Positions 1 to 10,383 of a stretch of DNA of 38,099 nt are shown here, one piece after another (position 1 is the first letter of the stretch; every line of letters begins with the position of its first letter). The stretch lies in NCBI GenBank assembly GCA_014904845.1, contig MU119560.1, forward strand, positions 1 to 38,099. The letters are read 5' to 3'. A program made the position numbers and the translations under genes. The stretch comes from Acephala macrosclerotiorum (lineage: Eukaryota > Ascomycota > Leotiomycetes > Helotiales > Mollisiaceae). The notes below the pieces were generated by a model. The model was not told the DNA's origin, did not search any database, and saw only the letters and a list, made by a program, of their open reading frames with translations.

Positions 1-1420
1 TTTTAAAATAAATTATAAATTATAATATTAATATTTTAATAATTAAAAATTATAAAAAAAATATTTAAATTATTATATTTATTATTTAATAATAATATTT
101 ATATTAAATTTTATATTTATATAATTTATTATAAATATAAAATTATTTAATTATTACGTATAATATTAAAATTAAAATTATATTTTTTAAATTTTATACG
201 TTTATTAAATTTAAAATTTATAATTAATTAATAAATTATTTAATTTATTTATTTATTTTGTTTTTAATTTATTATTAATAATAAATATTAATTAATAATT
301 ATTTAATTAATTATAAAATAATTAAAATTTATTTAAAAAAAATTAATTATTATAAAATGAAAATATTATTAAATTTATTATAAAAAGTATTTAAAATAAT
401 TTTATATTTATTTTTATTATTTAAATTTACGTTTATTATATAAAATAATAATATTTATAAAAAATAAATAAAAAATATAAAAACGATTTTAAATTTATAT
501 TAAAAATAAATTTTTAAATTTTGTATTTTTATTTATTATTTAATTAAAAATATTTAAATATTAATAATAATATTTTTTTAAATTCGAATTAATTTTTTTA
601 ATTTTTTTATTATTTATTATATAATTATATTTTAATATAATAAATTTATTTAAAATTAAATCTTTTTTATAATAAAAATAAATAAAAAAATTTTCGATTT
701 AATAAATAAATTTTTTTTTAATAATATAATATTAAATAAAAATATTTTTTATTATTTTAAAATATCAAAAAAATATATATATATATATTATTAATAATTT
801 AAAAATTTTTTTGGAATAAAATTAATATAATAAAATATATAATTTTATTTTATTTTAAAATTAAAAAAAATAATTAATTTTATATATTTTTATAAAAAAA
901 TTATAATTTTATATTTTATAAATTTATTAATATTTTTAAAAATATATATATTAAATTACGTTTTATTATTAATATTATAATACGTTTATAAAAAATATAA
1001 TAATATTATATAAAATTTAATTAATATTAAAAAATAAAAACGAATATAATAAAAATAAAAATATTTGTTTTTTATAATACATAAAAATATTAATTAATAA
1101 AATATATAATAAAAAAATAATAATAAATTTATAATTGATTTAAAAAATGAATTTAATTTAAAATAAATTATAAAATTAATTATTTATAAATTTTAAATTT
1201 TAAATTTTTTTAAATATTATATTATAAAATTTAAAAAAATTAATAATATATAAATAATAATTATTTTAAATAATTAGTTTATTTATTATATAATTATAAA
1301 AATTTTTTATTATTTTAATATTATAATTAAAATTATTTAAATTAAATTAATATTTATTTTTTATTTTTAAAAATTAATATTTTTTAAAAAATTTTAAAAA
1401 ATTATATTAAATAATAATAT
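1..1420. other. AT desert, extreme RIP-like composition, no gene
   Basis: No open frame or recognisable element is visible. By my count positions 1-660 contain only about 14 G or C bases, and all five C bases in that stretch lie in CpG. The rest is A/T. This is what heavy C-to-T mutation on both strands leaves behind, so the stretch is probably one or more dead transposons that can no longer be recognised. The nearest calibrator is copia copy E at 32296-37801, which is still recognisable at somewhat higher GC. Confidence 0.75.
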
Positions 1421-1469
1421 CGTATTAAAAAAAATATTTTTTGCTAATCGTTTTACCGAAAAACACGTG

Positions 1470-1489
1470 CGCTAATAGCGCTATTAGCG
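1470..1489. repeat. Perfect 20-bp palindrome in R1 subterminal region
   Basis: The sequence CGCTAATAGCGCTATTAGCG equals its own reverse complement. The R1 copy at 31347-32110 has the matching site at 32048-32067 with two mismatches that are transitions. Subterminal palindromes of this sort are often transposase-binding sites in DNA transposons; that role is inferred. Confidence 0.6.
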
Positions 1490-1858
1490 AGCTAATAATA
1501 GTTTAATCGATTATTAACGTTATCGATTATTTTAATTTAGTACTAATAATATTAATTTAATGTCAATAGTATTAAAATATTATTAATAGTATTAGTTTAA
1601 AACTAAATACTTAAATATTTGAATCATATAATCTATAGTATTTATTTAATCTATTGTAAAAATTTCAAGTAAATTTATCGAATACGTATTGAAATATTAA
1701 ATTATAAAATTAAAAATTGTTAAGTTTTAATATTTTTTATTAAAATATTAACGATCGCTTTTTATTCCACTAATTATTGAAAATATCGAAGCAATAAATA
1801 AGAATAAAAATTGAAAATATTAACGCTATTTGAAATTTGATTGTAGAATCGATCGATT

Positions 1859-1863
1859 CAAGT
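1859..1863. repeat. Target-site duplication of copia A, left copy
   Basis: CAAGT directly precedes the TG of the 5' LTR. CAAAT follows the 3' LTR at 8216-8220. The single difference is G to A, as RIP would make. Five-base duplications are normal for copia integrases. Confidence 0.75.
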
Positions 1864-1880
1864 TGTCGGTTCAATCATGT

Positions 1881-1896
1881 GATCGCTTAGGCGATC
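1881..1896. promoter_or_regulatory. LTR hairpin GATCGC-TTAG-GCGATC
   Basis: A 6-bp perfect stem with a 4-base loop lies 17 bases inside the LTR. The same motif is recognisable in the LTRs of A, B and C, and partly in the E 5' LTR. A protein-binding site or an RNA structure at the 3' end are both possible; neither is shown. Confidence 0.45.
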
Positions 1897-1932
1897 GACT
1901 AGATGATCTTAGCTATGATCTCTATTGCCCTT

Positions 1933-1945
1933 GGCAACAGTTGCC
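1933..1945. promoter_or_regulatory. LTR palindrome GGCAACAGTTGCC
   Basis: Near-perfect 13-bp inverted repeat (6-bp arms around one base), followed by a degenerate second copy of the GGCA/TGCC word. It is retained in both LTRs of C and partly in copy B. Position upstream of the TATA-like box suggests a transcription factor site; this is inference. Confidence 0.4.
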
Positions 1946-1949
1946 CTAG

Positions 1950-1995
1950 TGTCCACTTTTTAATCTTACGTTTACTTTATTTAATTATATAAATA
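1950..1995 (+). promoter_or_regulatory. LTR promoter: duplicated upstream box and TATA-like element
   Basis: Two tandem boxes (1950-1964 and 1968-1985) are best preserved in the 3' LTR as ACGTCCACTCT at 8072 and 8091. The TATA-like sequence TATATAAATA follows at 1986-1995 and is almost unchanged in every LTR of the family. This is the likely U3 promoter. RIP has damaged the upstream boxes in this copy (CC to TT). Confidence 0.55.
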
Positions 1996-2100
1996 AAAAG
2001 ATACTTCTTCTAAAAAAAAGTAGACAGAATTGAATTATTGATATCAGACTAAGATTTTAGTGTTTCGTGATTTGTTTTCGAACGTTTCAATATTGATCAA

Positions 2101-2112
2101 TAGTTGAACTCG
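2101..2112 (+). promoter_or_regulatory. Candidate primer-binding site of copia A
   Basis: Eight bases after the LTR end, TAGTTGAACTCG corresponds to TGGTTGAATTCG in copy C (29991-30002, - strand). An original TGG start would pair with the CCA end of a tRNA. It does not resemble the usual copia initiator-methionine site. The tRNA is not identified, and the call rests mainly on position and on conservation between copies. Confidence 0.3.
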
Positions 2113-2384
2113 TTCGACCATAGAGTAGTAAGGTTACTTACGAAGAAATAGTAATTGAATAAAATCGATCGAACAAAAAAGCTCAGATTGTACGCAATCT
2201 ATTGGTTCAATTGAACGTGAGAGAGAGTAGTTTTTGCTTGTGTTAAAAGAGATTACTAGATCTTCAAAGGATATTGCGATTTTATGTTCGCTTTGTTTTC
2301 CTTGGCCTGAAACTGGTTGATTTTTTACTTTACGTTTCATCGCGTATTAACAACGAGTACTTTATTATAATTTGTTAAACAATA

Positions 2385-2386
<2 letters not shown>

Positions 2387-2430
<44 letters not shown>
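2387..2430 (+). repeat. Poly(A) tract in the leader, about 44 bases
   Basis: An uninterrupted A run lies about 40 bases upstream of the inferred Gag start. The same position has about 21 A (as T on the + strand) in copy C at 29696-29716 and in copy B at 30731-30751, and none in copy E, so the length is unstable. Confidence 0.9.
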
Positions 2431-2431
<1 letters not shown>

Positions 2432-4273
2432 AATTCTCACGAGTTCGATACGAAAACTCGTCGAATCAATATATTTACCGGGCACGATACGACTCAACAA
2501 GATACTTTTCGAGAGTACGACTACACACTTTTAAAGTACGACTTTGATTAGAGAGAGGTTTTTTTACTACTCTTTCTATTTCTCGATTCGATACAATATA
2601 CATTGGAATGGATACAGAGTTTTAAAGCGAAAAGTAATTAGAACTATGGATTATGAGTAGAATATAGAGAAGCATTTTTAGAATGGACAAAGGAAATGTT
2701 TAAGAAAAGGATAAACGAAAACACGAGAAGAAAACTACGTGAGGCGTTGCGAATAAACGGAGTATAGATATCGAAAAGACGATTTATCAAAGTTTTAAGA
2801 GTATTGGTAGACATCGCAAATGAGAAAGGACAATCAAAGTGGTCGCATAAAAAAATTGTAGAAATAAATTTAACAAAAAACTTCAATTCATGAAAAAATA
2901 CAATCGATTTAAAGATAAAACAAACTCGAAAATTAGCGTTTTTCGCCATTCTTATCGAGAAAATTAAAGAGATAACATTAACACCTTTGAACTCCTCTTT
3001 TCAATCACTAAAACTTGCCACAAAACTTTTTATAGAGTAGACGACGCTACTCGAACGTACGATACTCCAAAAACAATTTTAAAAGCGCAATAGAATATTG
3101 TTACTAGATTTGCTACCAAAGAACGAAAACTCGAAACAAAACTCGTCGTTTCTACTATTACCAGAAACTGAAAAACTGCCAAAAAATTCTAATCAATCAA
3201 TATACAATTTCGATCGCGAGAATCAAATAACACTTAATCTTAACAAAGAATTAATTACTCTCATGAAAATCTACAACGACAAACTCAAATACTACGGAGA
3301 AGAAAACTCATTGGATATATTTATACGAGTATTCGAAGACTTATATCCGAAAGCAAACGTTAAATCTAAGAACTACTGTAACGCGTTCTCGACTATATTT
3401 ACTGACGAAACTAGCGAATTCTATTACTAGAAGCTCGCTAGGAAAAGTCTACTCTTCGACAAAATAATTGAAATTATAAAGTCGAACTTCGAAACCGAAA
3501 AACGTCGGAACAAAATACTCAATTAGTGGAACACGATTATACTCGCGTCAATTCGAGCGCAAAATCCAAACAAAACGATTCTCGAATACTTCGAGATACT
3601 ACGCCAAAAACTGATTTAAAAACAGTTTAATCTACGTTCGAACATACGAACAAAAACCATTATACGAAACAAGTTTTATTACGTTTGCCGAAACGTATCA
3701 GAGTATTACTAAGCGCTCTTTTGACTTTCATCGAATTTCCAAGCGATATACGAAAACGTTTACAACGCGATTTTACTTCAGGCGAAAATAGAAATAATCT
3801 TTAGAACTTTTATAGTCGGAAAAAGAGAAACCCATCGAGACATAATCGAATCATACTTCGCAGACTGCAAATATCACAATAAAAGCACTCGGTATAGCGA
3901 TCGAACTAATCACAAAAAACTGACAATATATCAAAACGAAAAAAAGTACTTCGTTTGTAAGAACTCGAATTGTTAAAATACTCGCTATACACTAAAAAAG
4001 AGAAAAAGAATATACGACGACTTTAAAAAATCAAAACCATTCGACAAAAACAAAATAACTCAATTCGTGACTGAGTTCGAAAAACTAAATCTCGATATCA
4101 CTAAGAAATACGAACAATTCGTCGTTGAACTTGCCAAAGAAAAAGATTTACACGAAAACGATATCACGCGATTGACCAATTACTTTATAATATCCCACGA
4201 CACGATTGATAGACTTAGAATCATCGAATTACTCGATCGTTAGTCAATTTACTATACGATATCGAGTACTGTA

Positions 4274-4684
4274 ATGCAATCGAGACCGTCTCCAATGTCC
4301 ATTAATATAGAAACGTACTTGATAAACCGCTACGCATTAAACGTTTTTATGGGTATTATAGTCGATACTGGCGCCGTCCAACGATCGACTGCCGGCGAAG
4401 GCCAGTACTTGACTCTCCAACGAATTCGAAACGTTAAATTGAACGGATTTAAAACTAAAAAAGCAATGATCAAATTTGGAATCGACGAAACTTCATCTCT
4501 TGGAACTATCGACGTCGACACACTAATTGAACGTGTTACGTTTCACGTGGTTCCAGTAGACGTGTCTTTTTTACTATACTTTCAAGACATAAACAAACTA
4601 CGAATTAAATTCAACAACTTTAACAACGTACTTGTTCGAGATAAACGGCGTACGCCTATTATTAAAACGTTTGAATATCCTTAA
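4274..4684 (+). pseudogene. Aspartic protease segment of copia A (open 136 codons)
   Basis: This open segment covers the retropepsin-like protease that would cut the Gag-Pol polyprotein. The motif IIVDTGAVQRSTAGEGQY carries the intact Asp-Thr-Gly catalytic triplet (GAT ACT GGC at 4364-4372), unlike copy C where Gly has become Ser. The ATG at its beginning is internal to the polyprotein and not a true start. Upstream lie the Cys knuckle and linker; downstream come the pre-integrase zinc region and integrase. Confidence 0.8.
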
Positions 4685-5275
4685 ATATTACTTGACTCAC
4701 TTGAAAACTTAGTTTATAGCAACTGTAAGATTTCTACGGTAAAAGTCGATCTCACTATTTACCACTTAATTAAAACGAAACTCAAACGATTGCACAAGCG
4801 CTTTGAACACTCATCGACCGCCAGATTCGCGCGAGTACTAGAACGTAAAAAACATTCTACGAACTTCGAAAAAATTAAAAAGATGACGAGATTTTACTAG
4901 TAATATCAAATGAATAATAAATCCTTTAATTATTTCAAGTTTACACTACGCGACGACTATGATTTTAATCACTCTGTCTACTTAAACGTATTGTAGATCG
5001 ATGGAAAACCAATACTCCAAATCGTAAACGAGACTATAGCATTTCAAGCCGCGAAATTCCTTGTAGATATATCGACAAAAAAAGCATAAAACGTTTTTTG
5101 AGCGTACTAAATCGACGTTTACTTTAAACTACCGACATTTACTATTTATAATCTCGAAACGAACTTCAATTCTAAAGAATTTCGCGATAATACTAAAAAT
5201 ATAAATATCGACTCGAAGATTATATCGATAAAAACTCACAACTCGATTGATTTAATAGAGAAATACCACGCTCTA

Positions 5276-5623
5276 TTGAAACGTGCGTATAATATACTAC
5301 TTCGAGAATTTCTCGATTTGCGAAAGAAAAAACGACTTCAAATAACGATCAAAGTAATTAATAATACGATAAAACTGAACGGTATTATCTTCACACTTCT
5401 TATCTTCGACGCCTACCCTCGAATGTCACAATGGAACGCGCTTATAGTATCAATTACCGCCAGAACTAAAGCGGTAAAAAGTGTAATAATCGCGGTCCGA
5501 GAATGTTATACTACTCACCAAATCAACGACGCTCTACGAATAAGAAATAGTCCACGAAACCATCACTTGACCGATCTACCTTTAAATTCAAACGTGCTTA
5601 TTTGGAGAAAAAACAAAAAATAA
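5276..5623 (+). pseudogene. Integrase C-terminal segment of copia A
   Basis: Open 115-codon segment in the polyprotein frame. It follows the catalytic core directly: just upstream the core Glu is retained in the IEKYHALLK context, while the second core Asp reads Asn (AAT) in the YNLETNF context. In this segment the residues after LKRAYNILLREF match the same positions of copies B and C. An integrase joins the cDNA to the target and produced the 5-bp duplications seen here. The segment is not separately translated. Confidence 0.7.
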
Positions 5624-7198
5624 AGAAGACTATATACGCTTTTAGTAGTAAATAAAAAGACATATCAATTACAATTGCCAAATAAACTAAGAAACTTTCA
5701 CAGTACTACGGTAAAACTATTCTATCAAAACCCCGAGCAACTCGAAAAACAATCAAAAGATTATTTATTAAAAGAAAACTTGCCAAAGAATCTAAACTCA
5801 AAATCAAACTCCTCTAAAAAAAGTCCGAAAACAAAGAAAAATATGTCTAATTTACTCCGCTCGACCAAGAAAACTTTGTATACTTCGAAAAAGAATTTAC
5901 GCCTATCTCAAATTGCGATAAAAATCTTTTTTTACATTCTCAGTTTCAACGAATATATCTACATAACAATTTACATAAATATAGAAACTTTTGAAATTTA
6001 CTTAATCGAGAAAAAGACTAAAAATAAATAATTGTCTATAGATTTTCGCGCAAAAAAGATCATTACTACTTCAGGCGATCTATTCGCAATTTCCCGTAGA
6101 AAAGAAATTGATAAACTAATCGCGAAAAAAGTCTTTGAATTGATTTCCAATAACTCGAAAAAAATTGGCAATTAACGGATCTTCGGTTTAAAACTAGTAA
6201 ACGAAATCAAAAGTATAAAAACGGCAATTCTATACGAGAAATCTCGTCTTGTAATCCAAACATTCAACGATAAAAGCAAAAAAACAATACTGATTCAATT
6301 CTCGATTATTCAACGTATCAATCAACGAATCATCGTCACTTTAACTCTATCTCTCAAATCCAAAGAGATCAGTTTTTACTTGAGAGATATCACTTAAGCA
6401 TACGTACAATCAACAACTCTACTAGCACGTATTATCTTCGCCAGGTCTTCGAAGGAAATAACGAATAAACTCCCATCGGATGTCGTTTTCAAAGTAGTTA
6501 AGCCTTTCTACGAAGTCCCGGAAACGAGAATGCACTAGTATGGGACGTATAATGCCCACTACAAAAATAAACTCTCGATAGAACTTTCAATTTTCGATCT
6601 CTATCTATTTATTACGAAGAGTAACTATACTCTATTCAAGATAATCGGCATGCAAACCGACGATACGCTCATCCTGGGAAATCAGACCTTTGTGGAACTA
6701 AAGGATTTTGAGTTGCAAAAGGCCAAATTGTTAATTAAGTCTATAGAGTTTTTCACACCGAATACTTTTTTACTATTCAATGAATACAAGTTAACAGTGA
6801 ATAAGACTGGAAATGGAATTGTGTTTTCGCAAAAAAAGTAAAGTAAACACTTAAATTTAGTTGATTCGAAATCAAACTTTTACAAGTAGACGTACTTCGA
6901 GTAACGTGCTCGAAGAATATACATCAGTTCTATTTACCAACCGGAAACTGCGTACAACATATCGACGGTAGTTTAATATTAATATCTCGAAAAAAGGCAA
7001 GTTGTAGCACTGAATAAACGACTACAATAGTAAATGGACAATTTCGATCGTGGGTTTCGATTCCTTTATCTGGATTTACATTCAACGAAATTTTTCGTTT
7101 TTGTAAACAACTCCTTTGCCATGAATGAGAACTTTAGTTCGTAGATCGAGTATATCGTCGTTTTTGGCAATAAGACTCATAGCAATAAACAATTCGAC

Positions 7199-7609
7199 TT
7201 GCGAAGTAATTTACTCCACTGGAGCTCAACAAAATGCAAAAGAATTACTCGTGCTATTCTAGTTTCTGAACTATACGCAATAACAACAAAAATCGATATA
7301 AGAATTTCGATTTCTACTACTTTTAATCTTATTATAAAACGACTCGAGTTGAACCCAGTTCCCGTAATCATTTGCATCGATTCTTTCTCTTTTTACGAGT
7401 GCATAATCAAACTCGGTACTACTAAGGAGAAACGTCTCATGATCGATATTATGATTATCAGACAATCGTATGAACGCAAAAAACTCTCGAAGATTCGATG
7501 GATTATTGGAAATAGTAATTTAATTAATACTATAATCAAGTTTAACGCTAACAAAGCATTTGAATCGCTCGTTAGTACTAATCGCTTTAATATCAAAATA
7601 CAGAAATAA
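7199..7609 (+). pseudogene. RNase H segment of copia A
   Basis: Open 136-codon segment at the end of the classical Pol. It contains the VSELYA and ICIDSFSF motifs, which hold the Glu and Asp expected in the RNase H active site; the first Asp lies upstream in FVNNSFA, where both aspartates have become Asn by GAC to AAC type changes. It ends at TAA (7607-7609), where copy C reads TGG and continues for about 20 more codons. So this stop is a mutation, not the natural end. Confidence 0.75.
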
Positions 7610-7969
7610 GTACAACGTCCCGAAGCCCAGGAATTAGTCGGCGAAAGCGAGAATAGTGGAAAGAGCGATTATTGAAGAGGATAGCATTGGAAAAAGGGAC
7701 GTGTAATTGTTGTTTTGATGTTTTTGGTGTTTTTCGATATTTTCGGTGTTTTCGAGAGTAGAGCTTCCGATTGGCTCGGAGGTTATAAACACCGGGTTTG
7801 GGGGAATTCTCTTAAGTTTGATTTGATTGATCAGATATTACAACACGTGACGGCGATTGGTTCACGATCAAATTTCTTTTTAGTATTTGATAGCAAAACA
7901 ACGCGTTGGCAACCGCGGTAGTACTCTTTTTTATATTTGGTTTACGAGTTAGAAAAAGCGTTTTTTTTC

Positions 7970-7986
7970 AAAAAAAGAATTACCAA
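7970..7986 (+). promoter_or_regulatory. Candidate polypurine tract of copia A
   Basis: AAAAAAAGAATTACCAA abuts the 3' LTR. The same block is present on the opposite strand in copy C (24139-24155), with G for A at one site. It is in the standard place for the plus-strand primer, although the last bases are not purine only. Confidence 0.5.
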
Positions 7987-8215
7987 TATCGATTCAATCA
8001 TGTGATCGCTTAAACGATCGACTAGATAATCTTAGTTATAATCTCTATTGCCCTTGACAATAGTTGCTCTAACGTCCACTCTTTAATCTTACGTCCACTC
8101 TGTTTAATTATATAAATAGAAAGATACCCCTTCTGAGAAAAAGTAGACAGAATTAAATCATTGATACCAGACTAAAATCTTAGTGTTTCGTGATTTGTTC
8201 TCGAACGTTTCAACA
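7987..8215 (+). repeat. 3' LTR of copia A
   Basis: 229 bp, collinear with 1864-2092 without indels. It begins TATCGATTC (TG to TA by RIP) and ends CAACA. The tandem ACGTCCACTCT boxes at 8072 and 8091 and the TATA-like box at 8109-8118 are clearer here than in the 5' LTR. Confidence 0.93.
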
Positions 8216-8220
8216 CAAAT
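8216..8220. repeat. Target-site duplication of copia A, right copy
   Basis: CAAAT, matching CAAGT at 1859-1863 with one G-to-A change. Confidence 0.75.
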
Positions 8221-8360
8221 AAAGTTTATACGCATAGAAATACCGATTTAGTATACGAGTAATTGCTCGATATTAAAAACTTAAATTGAGACACTTAAAG
8301 ACTAAGCGACTCAATTGATTAAATGTGACTACATAAAAGCCGCGCGCAGTGTAAAAAAAC

Positions 8361-8482
8361 AAAAGATGTTCGATTGATTTCTAGGATTACAAAATGCCAA
8401 ATCTCTTATATCTATAACTAGATCACGTGCTAGACTAGTCCAATGCGAATCGACAATACCATCACTCAACCCTATCACAGCA
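8361..8482 (+). repeat. R2 dispersed repeat fragment, less mutated copy
   Basis: This block lies inside R1 and is missing from the other R1 copy. It aligns with 16170-16290 over its whole length, where nearly every non-CpG C or G has become T or A. One frame from ATG at 8366 is open for about 40 codons except for one TGA that could be a mutated TGG. It may be a piece of a protein-coding transposon, which I cannot name. Confidence 0.6.
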
Positions 8483-10222
8483 ACCGTTTGCAGCCGCTGA
8501 GAGTCGAGAGTTTTAGTATTCTCATAGGCCGAGACCCACTTGCTAATTGATTACTAATTGGCAATCGACTCTTTTAATTGAGTATTAAAATTTTGAATAT
8601 ACAATTATTACGTAATACGTACTATTAATAAATCGCTAATATTATTAATAATTAATTAATATATAAAATTTTTTTTTAATACGTTAAAAATTTAATTTAA
8701 TAAAAATATTATATTATAAATTATTATTTTTTATATTATTTTTATAAATATATATTTTTTATTTAATATTTAAAATTTAATAATTTTAAAAACGTTTTAA
8801 TTTAAAAAAATAAAATTATTTTAATTATTTATAAATATTATTATATTAATTAAAAAATTATTAAAAATTTTTTAATAAATTAATTATAATATAAATATTA
8901 AATATTATTATTATTATTAAATATATAATTAATTATTTAAAAATTTAATTATTTAATTATTATTAATATTTTATATTTAAATAATAAATTAATTTTATAA
9001 ATAATAAATTTATTTATAAAAAATATATTTATAAAAATAATATAAAATATTTTTTAAATATATTAAATTAATATATATTAAAAAAAAAATTATAAAATTT
9101 TAATAATAATTAAAATTAAATTTTTTTTTATTAAGATTTATAATAATATTTTTATTTTATTAATTTTTAAAATTTATTTTAAAATAATTATTAAAAATAT
9201 TTTATTATTATTAATTATTAAAAAAATATATTGTTTTTATATTAAAAAACAAATTATTAATTCGTTTATTATTAAAAACAATTTAATATAAAAAATAAAA
9301 TTAAAAAAAAATTATATAAATTATTAATAATTAATATATTTTATAAATTAATAAATATTCGTTTTATAATAATTAATTTTTATTAATTTTTATTTTAATT
9401 TTAATATTTAATAAATTAAATAATAAATTAATTAAATATTAAAAATAAAAATAATTAAAAAATTATATAATTGTAAATATTTTATTAAAATTAATAATAA
9501 TAAAATTTTTAATAATATTTTTACGATTATAATTTAAAAAAATATATAATATTTATATTTTTTATAATAAATCAAAAAAAAATTTAAAATTAATTTTAAA
9601 ATTATATTAAAAAATATTATTATTATTTTTGAATATTTAATTAAAAAAATTTAAAAATAAAAAAAAAATAATTTAATTATAAAATTGTTTTAATTATATT
9701 AAATATATTAAAATTCGTTTTTTTAATTTAAAATTAATTAATAAAATTAAAAATAAAATTATTATTAATTTTTATAAAAAATTAAAATTTATAATTTAAA
9801 ATTATAATAATAAAAATAAATAAATAATTTTTATATAATTATTAATAATTTACAAAACTAATTAATAATTTATTATAATTTTAAAATATTATTTAAATTT
9901 ATATTTAATTTATAATAATTTTTTAATATTTTATATTAATAAATAAATTATTTATATTTGTTTAATATTATTATAATTATTTTAAAATTATTATATAATA
10001 TTATTAAAATTAAAATTTATTAATAAATTATAATATTAAATATATTTTTTTATAATTATTTATTTTTATTAATAAATTATTTATAAATAATAAAAATTTT
10101 AAATTTTAAATTAATATAATTATATAATAATTCGAATTTTTTATTATTTTATAATTAATATTATAATATTATATTAATTATATTATAATACGAATAAAAA
10201 AAATAAAAAAATAAAAAAATGA

Positions 10223-10383
10223 TTTTTACGTTATATTTTAAATTTTATAATTATTTAATTTATAAAATTAAAAAAATTAAAAATTTTTAAATTAAAATAT
10301 TAATAAATTTTATATATTAATAAATAATTTTTATATTATATTTTAAATTTTATAATTATTTAATTTATAAAATTAAAAAAATT
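10223..10383. repeat. Direct repeat, two copies 105 bp apart
   Basis: About 56 bases starting at 10223 recur at 10328 with only about two differences, where ACG in the first copy corresponds to ATA in the second. In sequence of such low complexity a match of this length and quality suggests a true local duplication. Confidence 0.5.

Larger units (their letters stand above)
1421..1863 (+). mobile_element. R1 inverted-repeat element, left half (interrupted by copia A)
   Basis: This is the left part of a short repeat whose reverse-complement copy lies at 31347-32110. The left end reads CGTATTAAAAAAAA then, after an A/T spacer, TGCTAATCG. The opposite end, read inward, gives nearly the same words, so the ends look like imperfect terminal inverted repeats of about 30 bp. 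The subterminal part has a perfect 20-bp palindrome at 1470-1489 and several TAGCG/CGCTA words. No protein is encoded. It resembles a non-autonomous DNA transposon (MITE-like), but the superfamily is not identifiable because RIP has altered the ends and I found no target duplication. Confidence 0.55.
1864..2092 (+). repeat. 5' LTR of copia A
   Basis: 229 bp, starting TGTCGGTTCAATCATG and ending in a RIPed form of the CA terminus (CAATA here, CAACA in the partner at 7987-8215). It contains a hairpin at 1881-1896, a palindrome at 1933-1945, a repeated box at 1950-1985 and a TATA-like sequence at 1986-1995. These are in the expected order for an RNA polymerase II LTR promoter. Confidence 0.92.
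2471..7921 (+). pseudogene. Gag-Pol polyprotein pseudogene of copia A
   Basis: One reading frame carries all domains, and the open pieces 3098-3430, 4274-4684, 5276-5623, 5675-6031, 6650-6841 and 7199-7609 are in the same phase. The inferred start at 2471 is ATA where copy C has ATG, so RIP removed it. Visible parts are Gag, a CFVC-type Cys knuckle near 3955, protease with DTGA at 4364-4375, integrase, RT with QTDD near 6655, and RNase H. Many in-frame stops sit at former Trp or Gln codons. The last stop before 7921 lies at 7607-7609, where copy C has TGG, and two more follow near 7670-7680. After those the frame stays open to 7919-7921. Confidence 0.85.
1864..8215 (+). mobile_element. Ty1/copia LTR retrotransposon copy A, full length, moderately RIPed
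   Basis: Two 229-bp LTRs enclose a single Gag-Pol frame with the copia domain order Gag, protease, integrase, reverse transcriptase, RNase H. The element is 6352 bp and sits inside R1, with a 5-bp target duplication. Premature stops occur throughout, mostly where copy C keeps TGG or CAA, so it is not autonomous. It is less mutated than copies B and E, and in places better than C: the protease keeps DTG and the integrase keeps its catalytic Glu. It is the only copy on the + strand. Confidence 0.95.
8216..8683 (+). mobile_element. R1 inverted-repeat element, right half
   Basis: This continues R1 after the copia A insertion. The junction can be checked against the uninterrupted copy: the flank GAATCGATCGATT before A joins AAAGTTTA after A, as at about 31650-31685 on the - strand. 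Relative to that copy there are about 136 extra bases (8350-8487), which contain repeat R2. The right end read inward gives CGTATTAAAAAAAAA and an A/T spacer; the TGCTAAT word is RIPed to TATTAAT here but intact in the other copy. Confidence 0.55.

Noticed and set aside
2134..2949. Open frames on the - strand at 2134-2340 and 2644-2949 (and + frames 29240-29482, 30275-30517)
   Set aside because: They are antisense to the leader and Gag of copia copies. Their conservation between copies follows from the repeat itself, and the sense strand carries the Gag frame.
1442..8661. R1 as a solo LTR of another retrotransposon, because of TG...CA at the core ends
   Set aside because: Similarity between the two copies and between the two ends continues outward past the TG and CA, which fits inverted terminal repeats better.
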